Positions 6,414 to 15,868 of a stretch of 18,085 nucleotides of DNA are shown here, in pieces. Source of the stretch: CBDUQP01 sp965369385 (GTDB lineage: Bacteria; Planctomycetota; Phycisphaerae; SM23-33); NCBI GenBank assembly GCA_965369385.1, contig CBDUQP010000070.1, positions 1 to 18,085 of the forward strand. Direction: 5' to 3'. A model generated the notes under the pieces. The model saw only the letters and a list, made by a program, of their open reading frames with translations, was not told where the DNA came from and ran no database searches. The translations under genes were made by a program, and so were the position numbers. The first letter of the stretch is position 1. The number at the start of each line of letters is the position of its first letter.

Positions 6414-7895
6414 ATGGCAAGTGATCCGAAAACGATTTTGGGAAAGAAGTCAATTCGTCTCGACCCGCATGGCAACGAGACCGAGGAACTTCGCGCGCGT
6501 CTGGCGGCGGTGGAAGGCGAGTTGCAGGAACTTCGTGCGTTCAGAGATACCTATAACTCGTTCATTGACAACCTTCCGGTGGGCCTTGTCCGAACGGAGC
6601 TGAATCCGAATGGCAGTATAGTGATGGCAAATCCTGCACTGGCGGAGATGTTCGGATATGACTCGGTTGAGGAGTTCATTAATAATCCTTCAAGGGCATT
6701 CTACTACGACATGGCCACCAGGTCGCGATTCGTTCTTGAATCGCTGGTTGCCTCGGGAGAGGGCAGCTACGAAGAGAAGCTGCGACGCAAAGATGGCTCG
6801 CCGATATGGGGATCCATCAAGATCAGACTGATTCGCGGCGAAAGCGGCGAGTATGAATACGCCGACGGTATGGTGGAGGACATCACCGAGCGCAAGCTTG
6901 CCGAGGAGGCCACCAACACGATTCTTGAATCGATACCGGTGGGTATGGTAATCGTCGGCAAGGACAAGATCGTACGTCGTGTCAATCACGTAGCGTTGGA
7001 GATGATGGGGCTCAAGTCAGCAGACGATATAGTTGGCAAGATCTGCCATGGAAAGATGTGCCCGAATCGCGGAGGGCGGTGTCCGATTCTCGATCTCGGC
7101 AAGAATGTTGATGATTCCGAGACGGTGCTTGTATGCGCCGACGGCTCGAAGATGCCTATTCTGAAGACGGCTGTCCCGATCCGAATTAATGATGAAGACG
7201 TTCTGCTCGAAGCGTTTGTGGATATCTCAGCCAACAAACGCTTCGAAAAAGCGCTGCAGGAAGCTCACATGAAGCTCGTGAACGCGCGAGAGGCCGAGCG
7301 CAGGCGACTTGCCCGTGAGCTGCACGACTCGTTCGGACAGAACCTCATCGCCCTTGCGCTGAAGCTGAAGGCAACGGCCAGATCCGCTGAGAATTCCGGC
7401 GCGGATGACGCCAAGATCAACGAAGCCGCCGAGCATTGCCGCGGGCTTGTTGGTGAGGTCAGGCGGATATGCCATGGTCTGTTCCCTCCAACGCTTGAAT
7501 CACTCGGCCTGATCGCGGCGCTTGAACAGTTGACAGCACAGTTCGATAGCAGCGGTGTTGAAGTGGCCTTGCGGCGTGAGCCTGAGATTACACAGGCCCG
7601 ATTCCGCGATGAAGTCGAGATAGCACTGTTCAGAATTGCACAGGAAGCCGTCAGTAACGCCTTGCGACACGGCGGGGCAGAGCACGTAGATGTGGAATTG
7701 GCGCATGAAGATGGTTTACTGATACTTACTGTTACCGACGATGGAAAAGGTTTTGACGTTGATGCCGTCGAGGGCGTAGGATTGGGGCTGAACGCGATGG
7801 CCGAGCGAACTCGCGCCGTTGGCGGTAAGCTTTCGATAGCTTCCGAACCGGGCGAGACCCGCGTGGAAGTGGCAGTGCCTGCGAGTATCGAATAG
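6414..7895 (+). CDS. Soluble double-PAS histidine kinase (NarX/HisKA_3 type)
   Basis: This gene encodes 494 residues. ATG 6414 is preferred because GAGGTG (6403-6408) lies 5 bases upstream; an in-frame GTG at 6360 overlaps its own AGGAGG and would add 18 unlikely residues. Order: short coiled coil (about 20-45), PAS1 (about 46-160, ending DGMVEDITERK), PAS2 (about 165-285), HisKA_3 dimerisation/phosphoacceptor region (REAERRRLARELHDSFGQNL, phospho-acceptor His304), and a HATPase_c domain with EAVSNALRHGG, DDGKGFD and GLGLNAMAERT. No membrane helix is seen, so it senses a cytoplasmic signal. PAS2 carries C211-H212-x3-C216-x6-C223-P, a Cys/His cluster that may bind metal or respond to redox; this is inference. 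It should phosphorylate the divergent NarL-type regulator. Confidence 0.93.
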   Translation: MASDPKTILGKKSIRLDPHGNETEELRARLAAVEGELQELRAFRDTYNSFIDNLPVGLVRTELNPNGSIVMANPALAEMFGYDSVEEFINNPSRAFYYDMATRSRFVLESLVASGEGSYEEKLRRKDGSPIWGSIKIRLIRGESGEYEYADGMVEDITERKLAEEATNTILESIPVGMVIVGKDKIVRRVNHVALEMMGLKSADDIVGKICHGKMCPNRGGRCPILDLGKNVDDSETVLVCADGSKMPILKTAVPIRINDEDVLLEAFVDISANKRFEKALQEAHMKLVNAREAERRRLARELHDSFGQNLIALALKLKATARSAENSGADDAKINEAAEHCRGLVGEVRRICHGLFPPTLESLGLIAALEQLTAQFDSSGVEVALRREPEITQARFRDEVEIALFRIAQEAVSNALRHGGAEHVDVELAHEDGLLILTVTDDGKGFDVDAVEGVGLGLNAMAERTRAVGGKLSIASEPGETRVEVAVPASIE

Positions 7896-7971
7896 CACAA
7901 GCTGACGGCCGAGTAACGTGGGGGCTCACCGGTTTGCGACTTTGCCCTATTGTGTAGTGAGTTATGACCTG

Positions 7972-7987
7972 AAGGAACCTATCTTTG
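7972..7987 (+). promoter_or_regulatory. Ribosome binding site supporting a TTG start
   Basis: AAGGA (7972-7976) lies 8 bases before TTG 7985 but 17 bases before the first in-frame ATG (7994). The spacing favours initiation at TTG, which adds Met-Asp-Ala before the MIFDFDG motif and gives the usual short lead-in before the HAD catalytic strand. Confidence 0.5.
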
Positions 7988-8665
7988 GATGCGATGATTT
8001 TTGATTTTGACGGCGTGATAATGGACAGCGAACCCATCCACCTGCTGGGTTTCCAGACTGTTTTGCGAACGGTCGGCGTGGAGCTGTCCAGCGAAGACTA
8101 CTACAGCAAATACCTCGGTTTCGCGGACTACGAATGCCTGGTAGCGGTCGGGCACGATTTTGATCGCGATGACTTCACCGAGTCTTTGATTGCCGATCTG
8201 ACCCAAGCCAAAACGCGAATCGTGCAGGATGCCCTAGAGGAAATGGGTACTGCACTCGCCGGCGCTGTGGAACTGGTTACCTCGGCGCACCAGGCCGGTG
8301 TTCCGCTTGCCATTTGCTCGGGCGCGCTTCGCGACGAAATAACCCTGCCCTGCGAGGCGCTGGGCATTCGCGATTGCTTTGCGGTGATCGTAGCCGCCGA
8401 AGATGTGAAACGCGGCAAACCCGATCCAGAAGGCTACGCAATGGCCCTCGATCTGCTGGCGAAGGCCACCGGTAAGCAGTTGGCGGCTTCACGCACTGTT
8501 GTTGTCGAAGATTCTCCCGTGGGTATCCAAGCCGCCAAAGCCATCTCCATGAACGTGCTTGGCGTCACTTCCTCCTATGACCGGGAAGACATCAAAGATG
8601 CCGACAGAATTGTCGACTCGCTTGCTGAAGTGGGCGTTGACGATTTGCGTGCACTGATCAACTGA
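7985..8665 (+). CDS. HAD-superfamily hydrolase (phosphatase/beta-phosphoglucomutase-like)
   Basis: This gene encodes 226 residues from a TTG start. All HAD motifs are visible: motif I IFDFDGVIMDSEP with nucleophile Asp7 and Asp9; motif II ICSGAL with its Ser; motif III Lys145 in KRGKPDPEGY; motif IV VVEDSPVGIQAA with Glu175-Asp176. The helical cap between motifs I and II (about residues 20-90) marks subclass I, as in beta-phosphoglucomutase, phosphoglycolate phosphatase and sugar-phosphate phosphatases. The reaction is phosphoryl transfer through an aspartyl-phosphate, in the cytoplasm; the substrate cannot be read from the sequence. It follows the kinase gene by 89 bp and precedes a small membrane-protein gene by 35 bp; a functional link to either is not evident. 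Confidence 0.92.
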   Translation: MDAMIFDFDGVIMDSEPIHLLGFQTVLRTVGVELSSEDYYSKYLGFADYECLVAVGHDFDRDDFTESLIADLTQAKTRIVQDALEEMGTALAGAVELVTSAHQAGVPLAICSGALRDEITLPCEALGIRDCFAVIVAAEDVKRGKPDPEGYAMALDLLAKATGKQLAASRTVVVEDSPVGIQAAKAISMNVLGVTSSYDREDIKDADRIVDSLAEVGVDDLRALIN

Positions 8666-8700
8666 AGAGCTTCGATTATTCCACAGAGCGAGCATTCATT

Positions 8701-8886
8701 ATGACTGAAATTGCGAGAATAGCAGCCGGCGCTACCGCCGGTGCGGTGGTTGGTTACTTTATCGGCCACTTGCAGATGTGCAGCGGTGAACGGTGCGCAG
8801 CCAAGGCCAACTTGGTTTATTTTGCTGTCGCGGGCGCGGTCTTCGGGGCTGCGGTGGCCAAGTATTTTTCACCCGTCACCAATTAG
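8701..8886 (+). CDS. Small two-helix membrane protein
   Basis: This gene encodes 61 residues. Two Gly/Ala-rich hydrophobic helices (about residues 5-23 and 38-56) flank a short loop with Cys27 and Cys32 (QMCSGERCAAKAN). The pattern GY-x-IG, a Cys-rich turn, then a second GA-rich helix resembles small 'DUF6132-like' inner-membrane proteins, which I recall with a C-x-x-G-x-C type loop near thioredoxin or redox genes; the assignment is tentative. The ribosome-binding site is weak (GAGCGAG). It lies 35 bp after the HAD gene and converges on mutS. Glycine spacing in both helices would allow tight packing or oligomerisation. Confidence 0.7.
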   Translation: MTEIARIAAGATAGAVVGYFIGHLQMCSGERCAAKANLVYFAVAGAVFGAAVAKYFSPVTN

Positions 8887-8888
8887 CA

Positions 8889-8923
8889 GCCCGTTGAAAA
8901 AGCTGTTCCTGCTACATACGGGC
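8889..8923. terminator. Possible weak terminator hairpin between convergent genes
   Basis: GCCCGT (8889-8894) pairs with ACGGGC (8918-8923); the 23-base loop contains an inner AGC/GCT pairing. A short CTTTC follows on the plus strand. It sits in the 89-bp gap between the small membrane protein and the end of mutS, where termination from both sides is expected, but neither strand has a strong T-run. Confidence 0.25.
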
Positions 8924-8975
8924 CTTTCACCTGCGCGTCTGTGTCATGAAAACTCGACAATTCACCCGCCACACG

Positions 8976-11630
8976 CTATAGCTCGCTCTTGAGTTTGCGA
9001 AGCAGGTCGAGTGCCTGTATTGGCGTCATGTTGTCGAGGTCGGCATCTTTGAGCTGGTGTGCGGCGCGGGTGGCGGGGTCGGCGAACAGGTCCATCTGGG
9101 CCGCTGCAAGTTGGGCACGTTTTGCCAGTTCCGGCATGTCCAGACCGCGAGCGACGTTGGCCTGCAACTGAGGCAGCAAGGTTTTGGCGCGGTCGATAGC
9201 TTCCTTGGGCACCCCAGCCAGACGGGCAACGTGAACACCGTAGCTCTGGTCCGTTCCCCCCTTGACTATCCTGTGCAGGAATACAACTTCGTCTGCCCAT
9301 TCGCGAACGGCTACGTTGAGATTTGTCGTTCCATCCAACAGGTTTTGCAGTTCCGTCAGTTCATGGTAATGCGTGGCGAACAGCGTGCGACAGCGTATGC
9401 GAAGTGCGATGTGTTCGCATATTGCCCATGCGAGTGCCAGCCCGTCGCACGTGCTGGTTCCCCTCCCGACTTCATCGAGAATGACCAGTGAACGCGACGT
9501 CGCATTGTTCAGTATGTTGGCGGTCTCCACCATCTCCAGCATGAACGTGCTCAGCCCGCGAGTCAACTCGTCGGCGGCTCCCACGCGAGTGAATATCCTG
9601 TCGACCAGGCCGATAGTAGCTTCCTCTGCCGGTATGAAGCTGCCCGTCTGCGCCAGGAGTGTTAGCAGGGCTACTTGCCTGATGTACGTGCTCTTGCCGG
9701 CCATGTTCGGGCCCGTTATAAGCAGAAGGCGATCATTCTTCGCTGACATCTGCACATCGTTGGCCACGAACTCCTCTCGCAACTGCTCAGCCAGCACCGG
9801 ATGCTTTCCGCCGACAATATTCAGCACGTTATCCTGAGTCACCGTCGGCCGGGTGTATCCTCGCTCGACTGCCACATCGGCCAGACCGCAAAGTACGTCT
9901 AACGTGGCAAGTGCCTCCGCCGCCAACTGGAACGTAGCGGTATGCTCGGCGAGCTGGCATCGCACTTCCTCAAACAGTTGCTGTTCGATGTTCTTGGCAC
10001 GGTCGCCCGCGCCCAGCACTTCCGCCTCGTACTTCTTCAGCTCGTCGGTTATGTAGCGTTCAGCGTTCTTGAGTGTTTGCTTGCGATGGTATTCGGGCGG
10101 GGCGATGTCGGCTTGGCTGCGAGGCAGCTCGATGTAGTAACCGAACACCCGGTTATAACCCACTTTCAAGCCGGGATAGCCCAGCCGCTCGGCCTGCTGG
10201 GCCTGGTAATCGGCCAGCCAGCTCTTGCCGTCCTGCCCGATTCGTCGCAGATGATCCAGCTCCTCGTGGAAACCGTCGCGAATTACGCCGCCATCCCGCA
10301 AAACATTCGGGCACTCGGTGGAGATCGCCTCATTTATAAGGTCTGCGGGCTCCTCGAATCCGGTGAAATGCTCTACGAGTTCAGTGAGCATCTCACTGCG
10401 GCATTCGCTGATTGCTTCGACAACCTGCGGCATGATTGCAAGCGTCTGTCCCAGCGCTACCAGCTCTCGCGGGCGCACTCGCGACAAGGCGATGTTGGTG
10501 GCAATTCGGTCTATCTGTGAGATATTGCCCAGGAGGTCCCGGACCGCAGCCAGCCTTCGGCGTTCGAGCGTGAATTCCTCTATCGCGTCCTGACGGGCAA
10601 CGATTCCGCTGTAGCTTGTCAGCGGAAATGTAAGCCACCTTTCCAGCAGGCGGGCACCCATGCCGGTGCAGGTGGCGTCTATGCAGTCCAGCAGTGTGCC
10701 GGCTCGTTTGTTTGATCGAAGCGTTCGGTGCACTTCCAGACATCGCAGCGTATTGCCATCGATCATCATGTGATCGGTTCGGTCAAATCTGCGAAGAGAT
10801 ATAATGTGTCCCAGAGCAGTCTTTTGGGTCTCCTGCAAGTATTCGATGATCGCGCCCGCGGCCGACACCGACTCATCCCACCCGTCGAAACCGAAACCCT
10901 CAAGCGTGCTGGCCTTGAACTGGTCCTGCAATGTCTGTGTGGCGGCGTGGCTGTCGAATGCCCACGGCGGGCGACTTGCGACAACGCCGTCAGTGAACTG
11001 CTTGACCGATGCGCGGAAGTCGGGAGTGTCCAGCGGAGAATCTTCCGACACGATTACCTCTGCCGGTGATATTCGAACCAACTCATCCAGCACTTGGCTT
11101 GCAGGGGCAGTCATCGTCCAGAATGCCCCGCTCGACAGTTCCACCCACGCAATGCCGGCTTGGGGGCTGTTATTCTTGTCTGCTTTTGCGCCACTGGGCA
11201 CAAAGACCGCAGCCAGGTAGTTTCCTTCTCGCTGTTCGAGAAGTGTCTCGTCGGTAAGCGTCCCGGGCGTGATCAATCGAACGACATCCCGCTTCACCAC
11301 GCCTGTAGCCAGCTTTGGGTCTTCCACCTGCTCGCAGATCGCAACGCGATAGCCAGCCTTGATCAGCCGCGCAAGATAGTTGTCTACAGCATGATAGGGC
11401 AAGCCGGCCAGCGGTATGGCATTGGCACCCTTGGATCTCGTCGTCAGCGCCAGCCCCAGCTCGCGAGAGGCGGTCTTGGCGTCTTCATTGAACAATTCGT
11501 AGAAGTCGCCCATCCGGAAGAATAGGATGTAGTCGGGGTACTGCTTCTTGAACGAGCTGTACTGCCGCATCGCCGGCGTGTCCATCGGGTTTTTTGGTTG
11601 GTCTTCACTTGCCACGGTAGGCAAAATCAT
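8976..11630 (-). CDS. mutS: DNA mismatch repair protein MutS
   Basis: This gene encodes 884 residues from the first ATG (11630); the open frame reaches a TTG at 11735, and ATGs at 11585 or 11570 are also possible. No clear Shine-Dalgarno decides. MutS recognises mispaired or looped bases and recruits MutL using ATP. Visible features: mismatch-reading Phe-x-Glu motif at residues 43-45 (RMGDFYELF), connector and lever regions, clamp region, Walker A TGPNMAGKST with Lys646, Walker B LVILDEVGRGTST, and the ATPase helix ATHYHELTEL. The C-terminus ends in TPIQALDLLRKLKSEL, as in bacterial MutS1. Length is slightly above the E. coli protein (853). It is intact and monocistronic here, diverging from groEL1 across about 346 bp. 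No mutL is seen in the window. Confidence 0.97.
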   Translation of the reverse strand: MILPTVASEDQPKNPMDTPAMRQYSSFKKQYPDYILFFRMGDFYELFNEDAKTASRELGLALTTRSKGANAIPLAGLPYHAVDNYLARLIKAGYRVAICEQVEDPKLATGVVKRDVVRLITPGTLTDETLLEQREGNYLAAVFVPSGAKADKNNSPQAGIAWVELSSGAFWTMTAPASQVLDELVRISPAEVIVSEDSPLDTPDFRASVKQFTDGVVASRPPWAFDSHAATQTLQDQFKASTLEGFGFDGWDESVSAAGAIIEYLQETQKTALGHIISLRRFDRTDHMMIDGNTLRCLEVHRTLRSNKRAGTLLDCIDATCTGMGARLLERWLTFPLTSYSGIVARQDAIEEFTLERRRLAAVRDLLGNISQIDRIATNIALSRVRPRELVALGQTLAIMPQVVEAISECRSEMLTELVEHFTGFEEPADLINEAISTECPNVLRDGGVIRDGFHEELDHLRRIGQDGKSWLADYQAQQAERLGYPGLKVGYNRVFGYYIELPRSQADIAPPEYHRKQTLKNAERYITDELKKYEAEVLGAGDRAKNIEQQLFEEVRCQLAEHTATFQLAAEALATLDVLCGLADVAVERGYTRPTVTQDNVLNIVGGKHPVLAEQLREEFVANDVQMSAKNDRLLLITGPNMAGKSTYIRQVALLTLLAQTGSFIPAEEATIGLVDRIFTRVGAADELTRGLSTFMLEMVETANILNNATSRSLVILDEVGRGTSTCDGLALAWAICEHIALRIRCRTLFATHYHELTELQNLLDGTTNLNVAVREWADEVVFLHRIVKGGTDQSYGVHVARLAGVPKEAIDRAKTLLPQLQANVARGLDMPELAKRAQLAAAQMDLFADPATRAAHQLKDADLDNMTPIQALDLLRKLKSEL

Positions 11631-11976
11631 AGGGATACTGACGCCGATGGGCAAGAACGAGCCATTTTGAGCGCCAAAACCACGATTCGTTCCGCCGCCT
11701 GTCAAAAACTGCCAGCGCGGGTTTTCTGGGTGCAACTGTGGCAGGTTAGACTAGGCGATGGGCGGGGGCACCGAAGTGGGCTATTGGCGCAAGATCTTCA
11801 TAGAGTTGATTTTATGAATTGCGGCACAGCCATTGCTACTAGTTGGGTGTAGACGTGCATTGTGGCCGGTCGGCTGTCTGGTGATGGCTGTCGGCTATTG
11901 GTGTTTGTAAGTTGCCAAATTAACGACATTTACAGATGTTGAAAGTTCATAGACGCATAGCAAGGAGAAAACGCTG
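11631..11976. promoter_or_regulatory. Divergent spacer between mutS and groEL1
   Basis: This 346-bp stretch holds no convincing gene. GTCGGCT and GGCTATTGG each occur twice, giving a loosely repetitive look. For groEL1 there is a weak candidate promoter (TTGTAA 11905-11910, 18 bp, TTTACA 11929-11934) and a good ribosome-binding site AAGGAG (11962-11967), 9 bases before the ATG. I found no CIRCE inverted repeat (TTAGCACTC-N9-GAGTGCTAA), so HrcA-type repression of this promoter is not supported by what I can see. On the minus strand TAAAAT (11814-11809) could be a -10 box for mutS, but no matching -35 is evident. Confidence 0.35.
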
Positions 11977-13683
<1,707 letters not shown>

Positions 13684-13732
13684 CCCAGAGCTCTCGCACG
13701 ATTCAATAACAAGAACAAAGAAATAAAACTTC

Positions 13733-13747
13733 AGGAGTATGGAAATG
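13733..13747 (+). promoter_or_regulatory. Ribosome binding site deciding the groES start
   Basis: AGGAG (13733-13737) is one base before an ATG at 13739 but seven bases before the in-frame ATG at 13745. Only the second has workable spacing, and it gives the family-typical N-terminus MAVKPLDDRI. Confidence 0.75.
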
Positions 13748-14032
13748 GCTGTGAAACCTTTAGATGACAGGATTCTCGTCAAGCAGTGTGAAGCCGAAGT
13801 CAAGACCGCCGGTGGAATCGTCCTGCCGGATTCCGCACAGGAAAAACCCCAACGCGGTACTGTGAAGGCACTCGGACCGGGCAAAATGCTTGATAGCGGC
13901 GAGCGTGCGTCAATGAGCGTCAAAGCCGGTGACGAAATCTTCTACGGCAAGTACACCGGTACGGAAGTCAAGATCGATAGCGAAGAGTATGTAATCCTTC
14001 GCGAATCGGACATCCTGGCAATCGTCGATTAA
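13745..14032 (+). CDS. groES: Co-chaperonin GroES
   Basis: This gene encodes 95 residues of the heptameric lid (Hsp10) that caps GroEL. It begins MAVKPLDDRILVK; the mobile loop region EVKTAGGIVLPDSAQEKPQ contains the GGIVL element that docks on GroEL; the end ILRESDILAIVD is the classical GroES C-terminus. Length is normal (E. coli 97). It is placed between two groEL genes, so a single lid probably serves both rings. No CIRCE element precedes it, and the 61-bp gap to groEL1 suggests co-transcription. A small perfect hairpin (TCCGC 14042-14046 with GCGGA 14050-14054) lies between groES and groEL2. Confidence 0.98.
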   Translation: MAVKPLDDRILVKQCEAEVKTAGGIVLPDSAQEKPQRGTVKALGPGKMLDSGERASMSVKAGDEIFYGKYTGTEVKIDSEEYVILRESDILAIVD

Positions 14033-14076
14033 GACCTGACTTCCGCACTGCGGATAAAGATATACAGGAGCTAATT

Positions 14077-15696
14077 ATGGCTGCAAAGCAAATGCTGTAC
14101 GATACCGATGCCCAGGCCGCAATGCTTGCCGGCATCTCGAAGCTGGCCGCCGCTGTGAAGGTCACGCTCGGACCCACCGGCCGCAATGTACTGCTTCAGA
14201 AGTCCTTCGGTTCGCCGAAGGTTACCAAAGACGGCGTGACCGTCTCGAAGGATGTCGATCTTGAAAACCCCTTCGAGAATATGGGTGCCAAAATGGCAAA
14301 CGAGGCCGCCAGCAAGACCAACGATGTCGCCGGTGACGGTACGACTACCGCGGTCGTGATGGCAGAAGCTATCGTCAAAGAGGGCCTCAAGGTAATCGCC
14401 ACTGGCGCTCACCCGATGGTTGTCAAGGCCGGCATTGATATGGCTATCGAAGCCGCTGTCGGATCCATCCAGGATCAGTCCCGCAAGGTTAAGGGCACCG
14501 ACGACCTCCGCAAGGTGGCGACGGTCTCTGCCAACTGGAATGCTGATATCGGTGGCCTGATCGCCGAAGCTTTCGACAAGGTAGGCACCGAAGGTGTCAT
14601 CACCGTCGAAGAAGGCAAGAGCATCGAAAACGAGTTGAGCGTTGTGGAGGGCATGCAGTTCGACAAGGGCTACATCTCCCCTTACTTCGTGAACAATCCC
14701 AGCAGCATGGAAGCCGTTCTCGAAGACGCCTATGTGCTTATCTTCGAAAAGAAGATTTCCTCGCTGCGTGACCTCGTGCCCGTGCTCGAGAAGGTAGCCA
14801 CCGGTGGCAAGCCGCTGATGATTATCGCCGAAGACATCGAAGGCGAAGCACTTGCTGCCCTCGTGGTCAACAGGCTTCGTGGCGTTCTGAACGTCTGTGC
14901 CGTCAAGGCACCGGCATTCGGTGATCGCCGCAAGGCTATCTTGGGCGACATCGCCGTGCTTACCGGCGGACAGCTCATCAGTGAAGACCTCGGCGTTAAG
15001 CTCGAGTCGATAGAGCTGGACATGCTCGGACAGGCCAAGCGGATTGTCGTTACCAAGGATGCGACCACAATCATTGAAGGTGCAGCCACCGCCAAGCAGA
15101 TCAAGGCCCGCGCCGAAGCGATTCGCACGCAGATGGAAAAGACCACCAGCGACTATGACCGCGAAAAGCTCCAGGAACGCCTGGCAAAGCTGACCGGTGG
15201 AGTAGCTGTCATCAAGGCCGGCGCAGCCACCGAAACCGAGATGAAGGAACGCAAGGACCTGATGGACGATGCAGTGCATGCTACCCGCGCAGCGGCCGAG
15301 GAAGGCGTTGTCTCGGGCGGCGGAGTTGTGTTCCTGCACGCTATCAGTGCAGTCGAAGCAATCCGCTCCAAGGCGAAGGGCGATCAGAAGATCGGCGTGG
15401 ATATCGTCGCTCGGGCACTTACAGCTCCGACAAGCCAGATCGTTGCCAACGCCGGACAGGATGGTTCTGTCATCGTGGCAGAGATTCTGGAAAGAGGCGC
15501 TGAGATCGGATACGATGCCGCTAAGGATGAGTATGTCGACATGGTTAAGGCCGGCATTATCGATCCTGCCAAGGTCTCTCGCTGTGCACTGCAGAATGCC
15601 GCTTCGGTGGCTGGTCTGCTGCTGACGACTGATCTGATGGTTACGGATTACGATGACAAGGATGAAGCACCCGCCGGCGTTAACGCGGTGATCTAG
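14077..15696 (+). CDS. groEL2: Chaperonin GroEL, copy 2 (no GGM tail)
   Basis: This gene encodes 539 residues. AGGAG (14066-14070) sits 6 bases before the ATG. The Hsp60 core is complete: VTLGPTGRNVLLQKSFG, KVTKDGVTVSKDV, GDGTTTAVVMAEAI, LMDDAVHATRAAAEEG and VVSGGGVVFL. In the apical domain KGYISPYF keeps the Tyr199/Tyr203/Phe204 set of E. coli GroEL, unlike copy 1. The C-terminus stops at MVTDYDDKDEAPAGVNAVI with no Gly-Gly-Met tail. The two copies therefore differ in both the parts that touch substrate, which suggests divided duties or mixed rings; that is inference. It is separated from groES by 44 bp and from dnaJ by a longer gap with a strong hairpin. Confidence 0.98.
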   Translation: MAAKQMLYDTDAQAAMLAGISKLAAAVKVTLGPTGRNVLLQKSFGSPKVTKDGVTVSKDVDLENPFENMGAKMANEAASKTNDVAGDGTTTAVVMAEAIVKEGLKVIATGAHPMVVKAGIDMAIEAAVGSIQDQSRKVKGTDDLRKVATVSANWNADIGGLIAEAFDKVGTEGVITVEEGKSIENELSVVEGMQFDKGYISPYFVNNPSSMEAVLEDAYVLIFEKKISSLRDLVPVLEKVATGGKPLMIIAEDIEGEALAALVVNRLRGVLNVCAVKAPAFGDRRKAILGDIAVLTGGQLISEDLGVKLESIELDMLGQAKRIVVTKDATTIIEGAATAKQIKARAEAIRTQMEKTTSDYDREKLQERLAKLTGGVAVIKAGAATETEMKERKDLMDDAVHATRAAAEEGVVSGGGVVFLHAISAVEAIRSKAKGDQKIGVDIVARALTAPTSQIVANAGQDGSVIVAEILERGAEIGYDAAKDEYVDMVKAGIIDPAKVSRCALQNAASVAGLLLTTDLMVTDYDDKDEAPAGVNAVI

Positions 15697-15804
15697 TACT
15701 TTTGTCACGGCGAAACTGTCGGGTGTGAATATTCGTAAGTTCTTGCCTGCCAGCAATAGCTGTTACAGAGAACGGGTTTCATCAAGAGAAATACGGTGAA
15801 GATA

Positions 15805-15832
15805 GCGCGGTGGTCCCCATGGGCCGCCGCGC
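15805..15832 (+). other. GC-rich hairpin directly before dnaJ
   Basis: A 12-bp stem (15805-15816 with 15821-15832, two G-U wobbles) closes a four-base loop CCAT, and 15804/15833 adds an A-T pair. The first in-frame ATG of the dnaJ frame (15836) falls three bases after the stem, so that ATG would be poorly accessible; ATG 15869 is clear of it. There is no T-run, so it is not a standard terminator. It may decouple dnaJ from groEL2 expression or mark an RNA-processing point. Confidence 0.55.
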
Positions 15833-15868
15833 TTCATGCCGGTTGAGATGTCGGCGAGCCAAACGTCA

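Noticed and set aside
11700..11747. CTGCCA/TGGCAG inverted repeat with a T-run on the minus strand upstream of mutS
   Set aside because: The stem is only 6 bp with a loop above 20 bases; too weak to call a terminator.
14071..15756. Open reading frame of 561 codons on the minus strand opposite groEL2
   Set aside because: It is fully antisense to an intact, highly conserved gene, and its composition (His, Asp, Leu and Cys-rich) is what the codon bias of groEL2 produces when read in reverse. No ribosome-binding site or family motif was seen.
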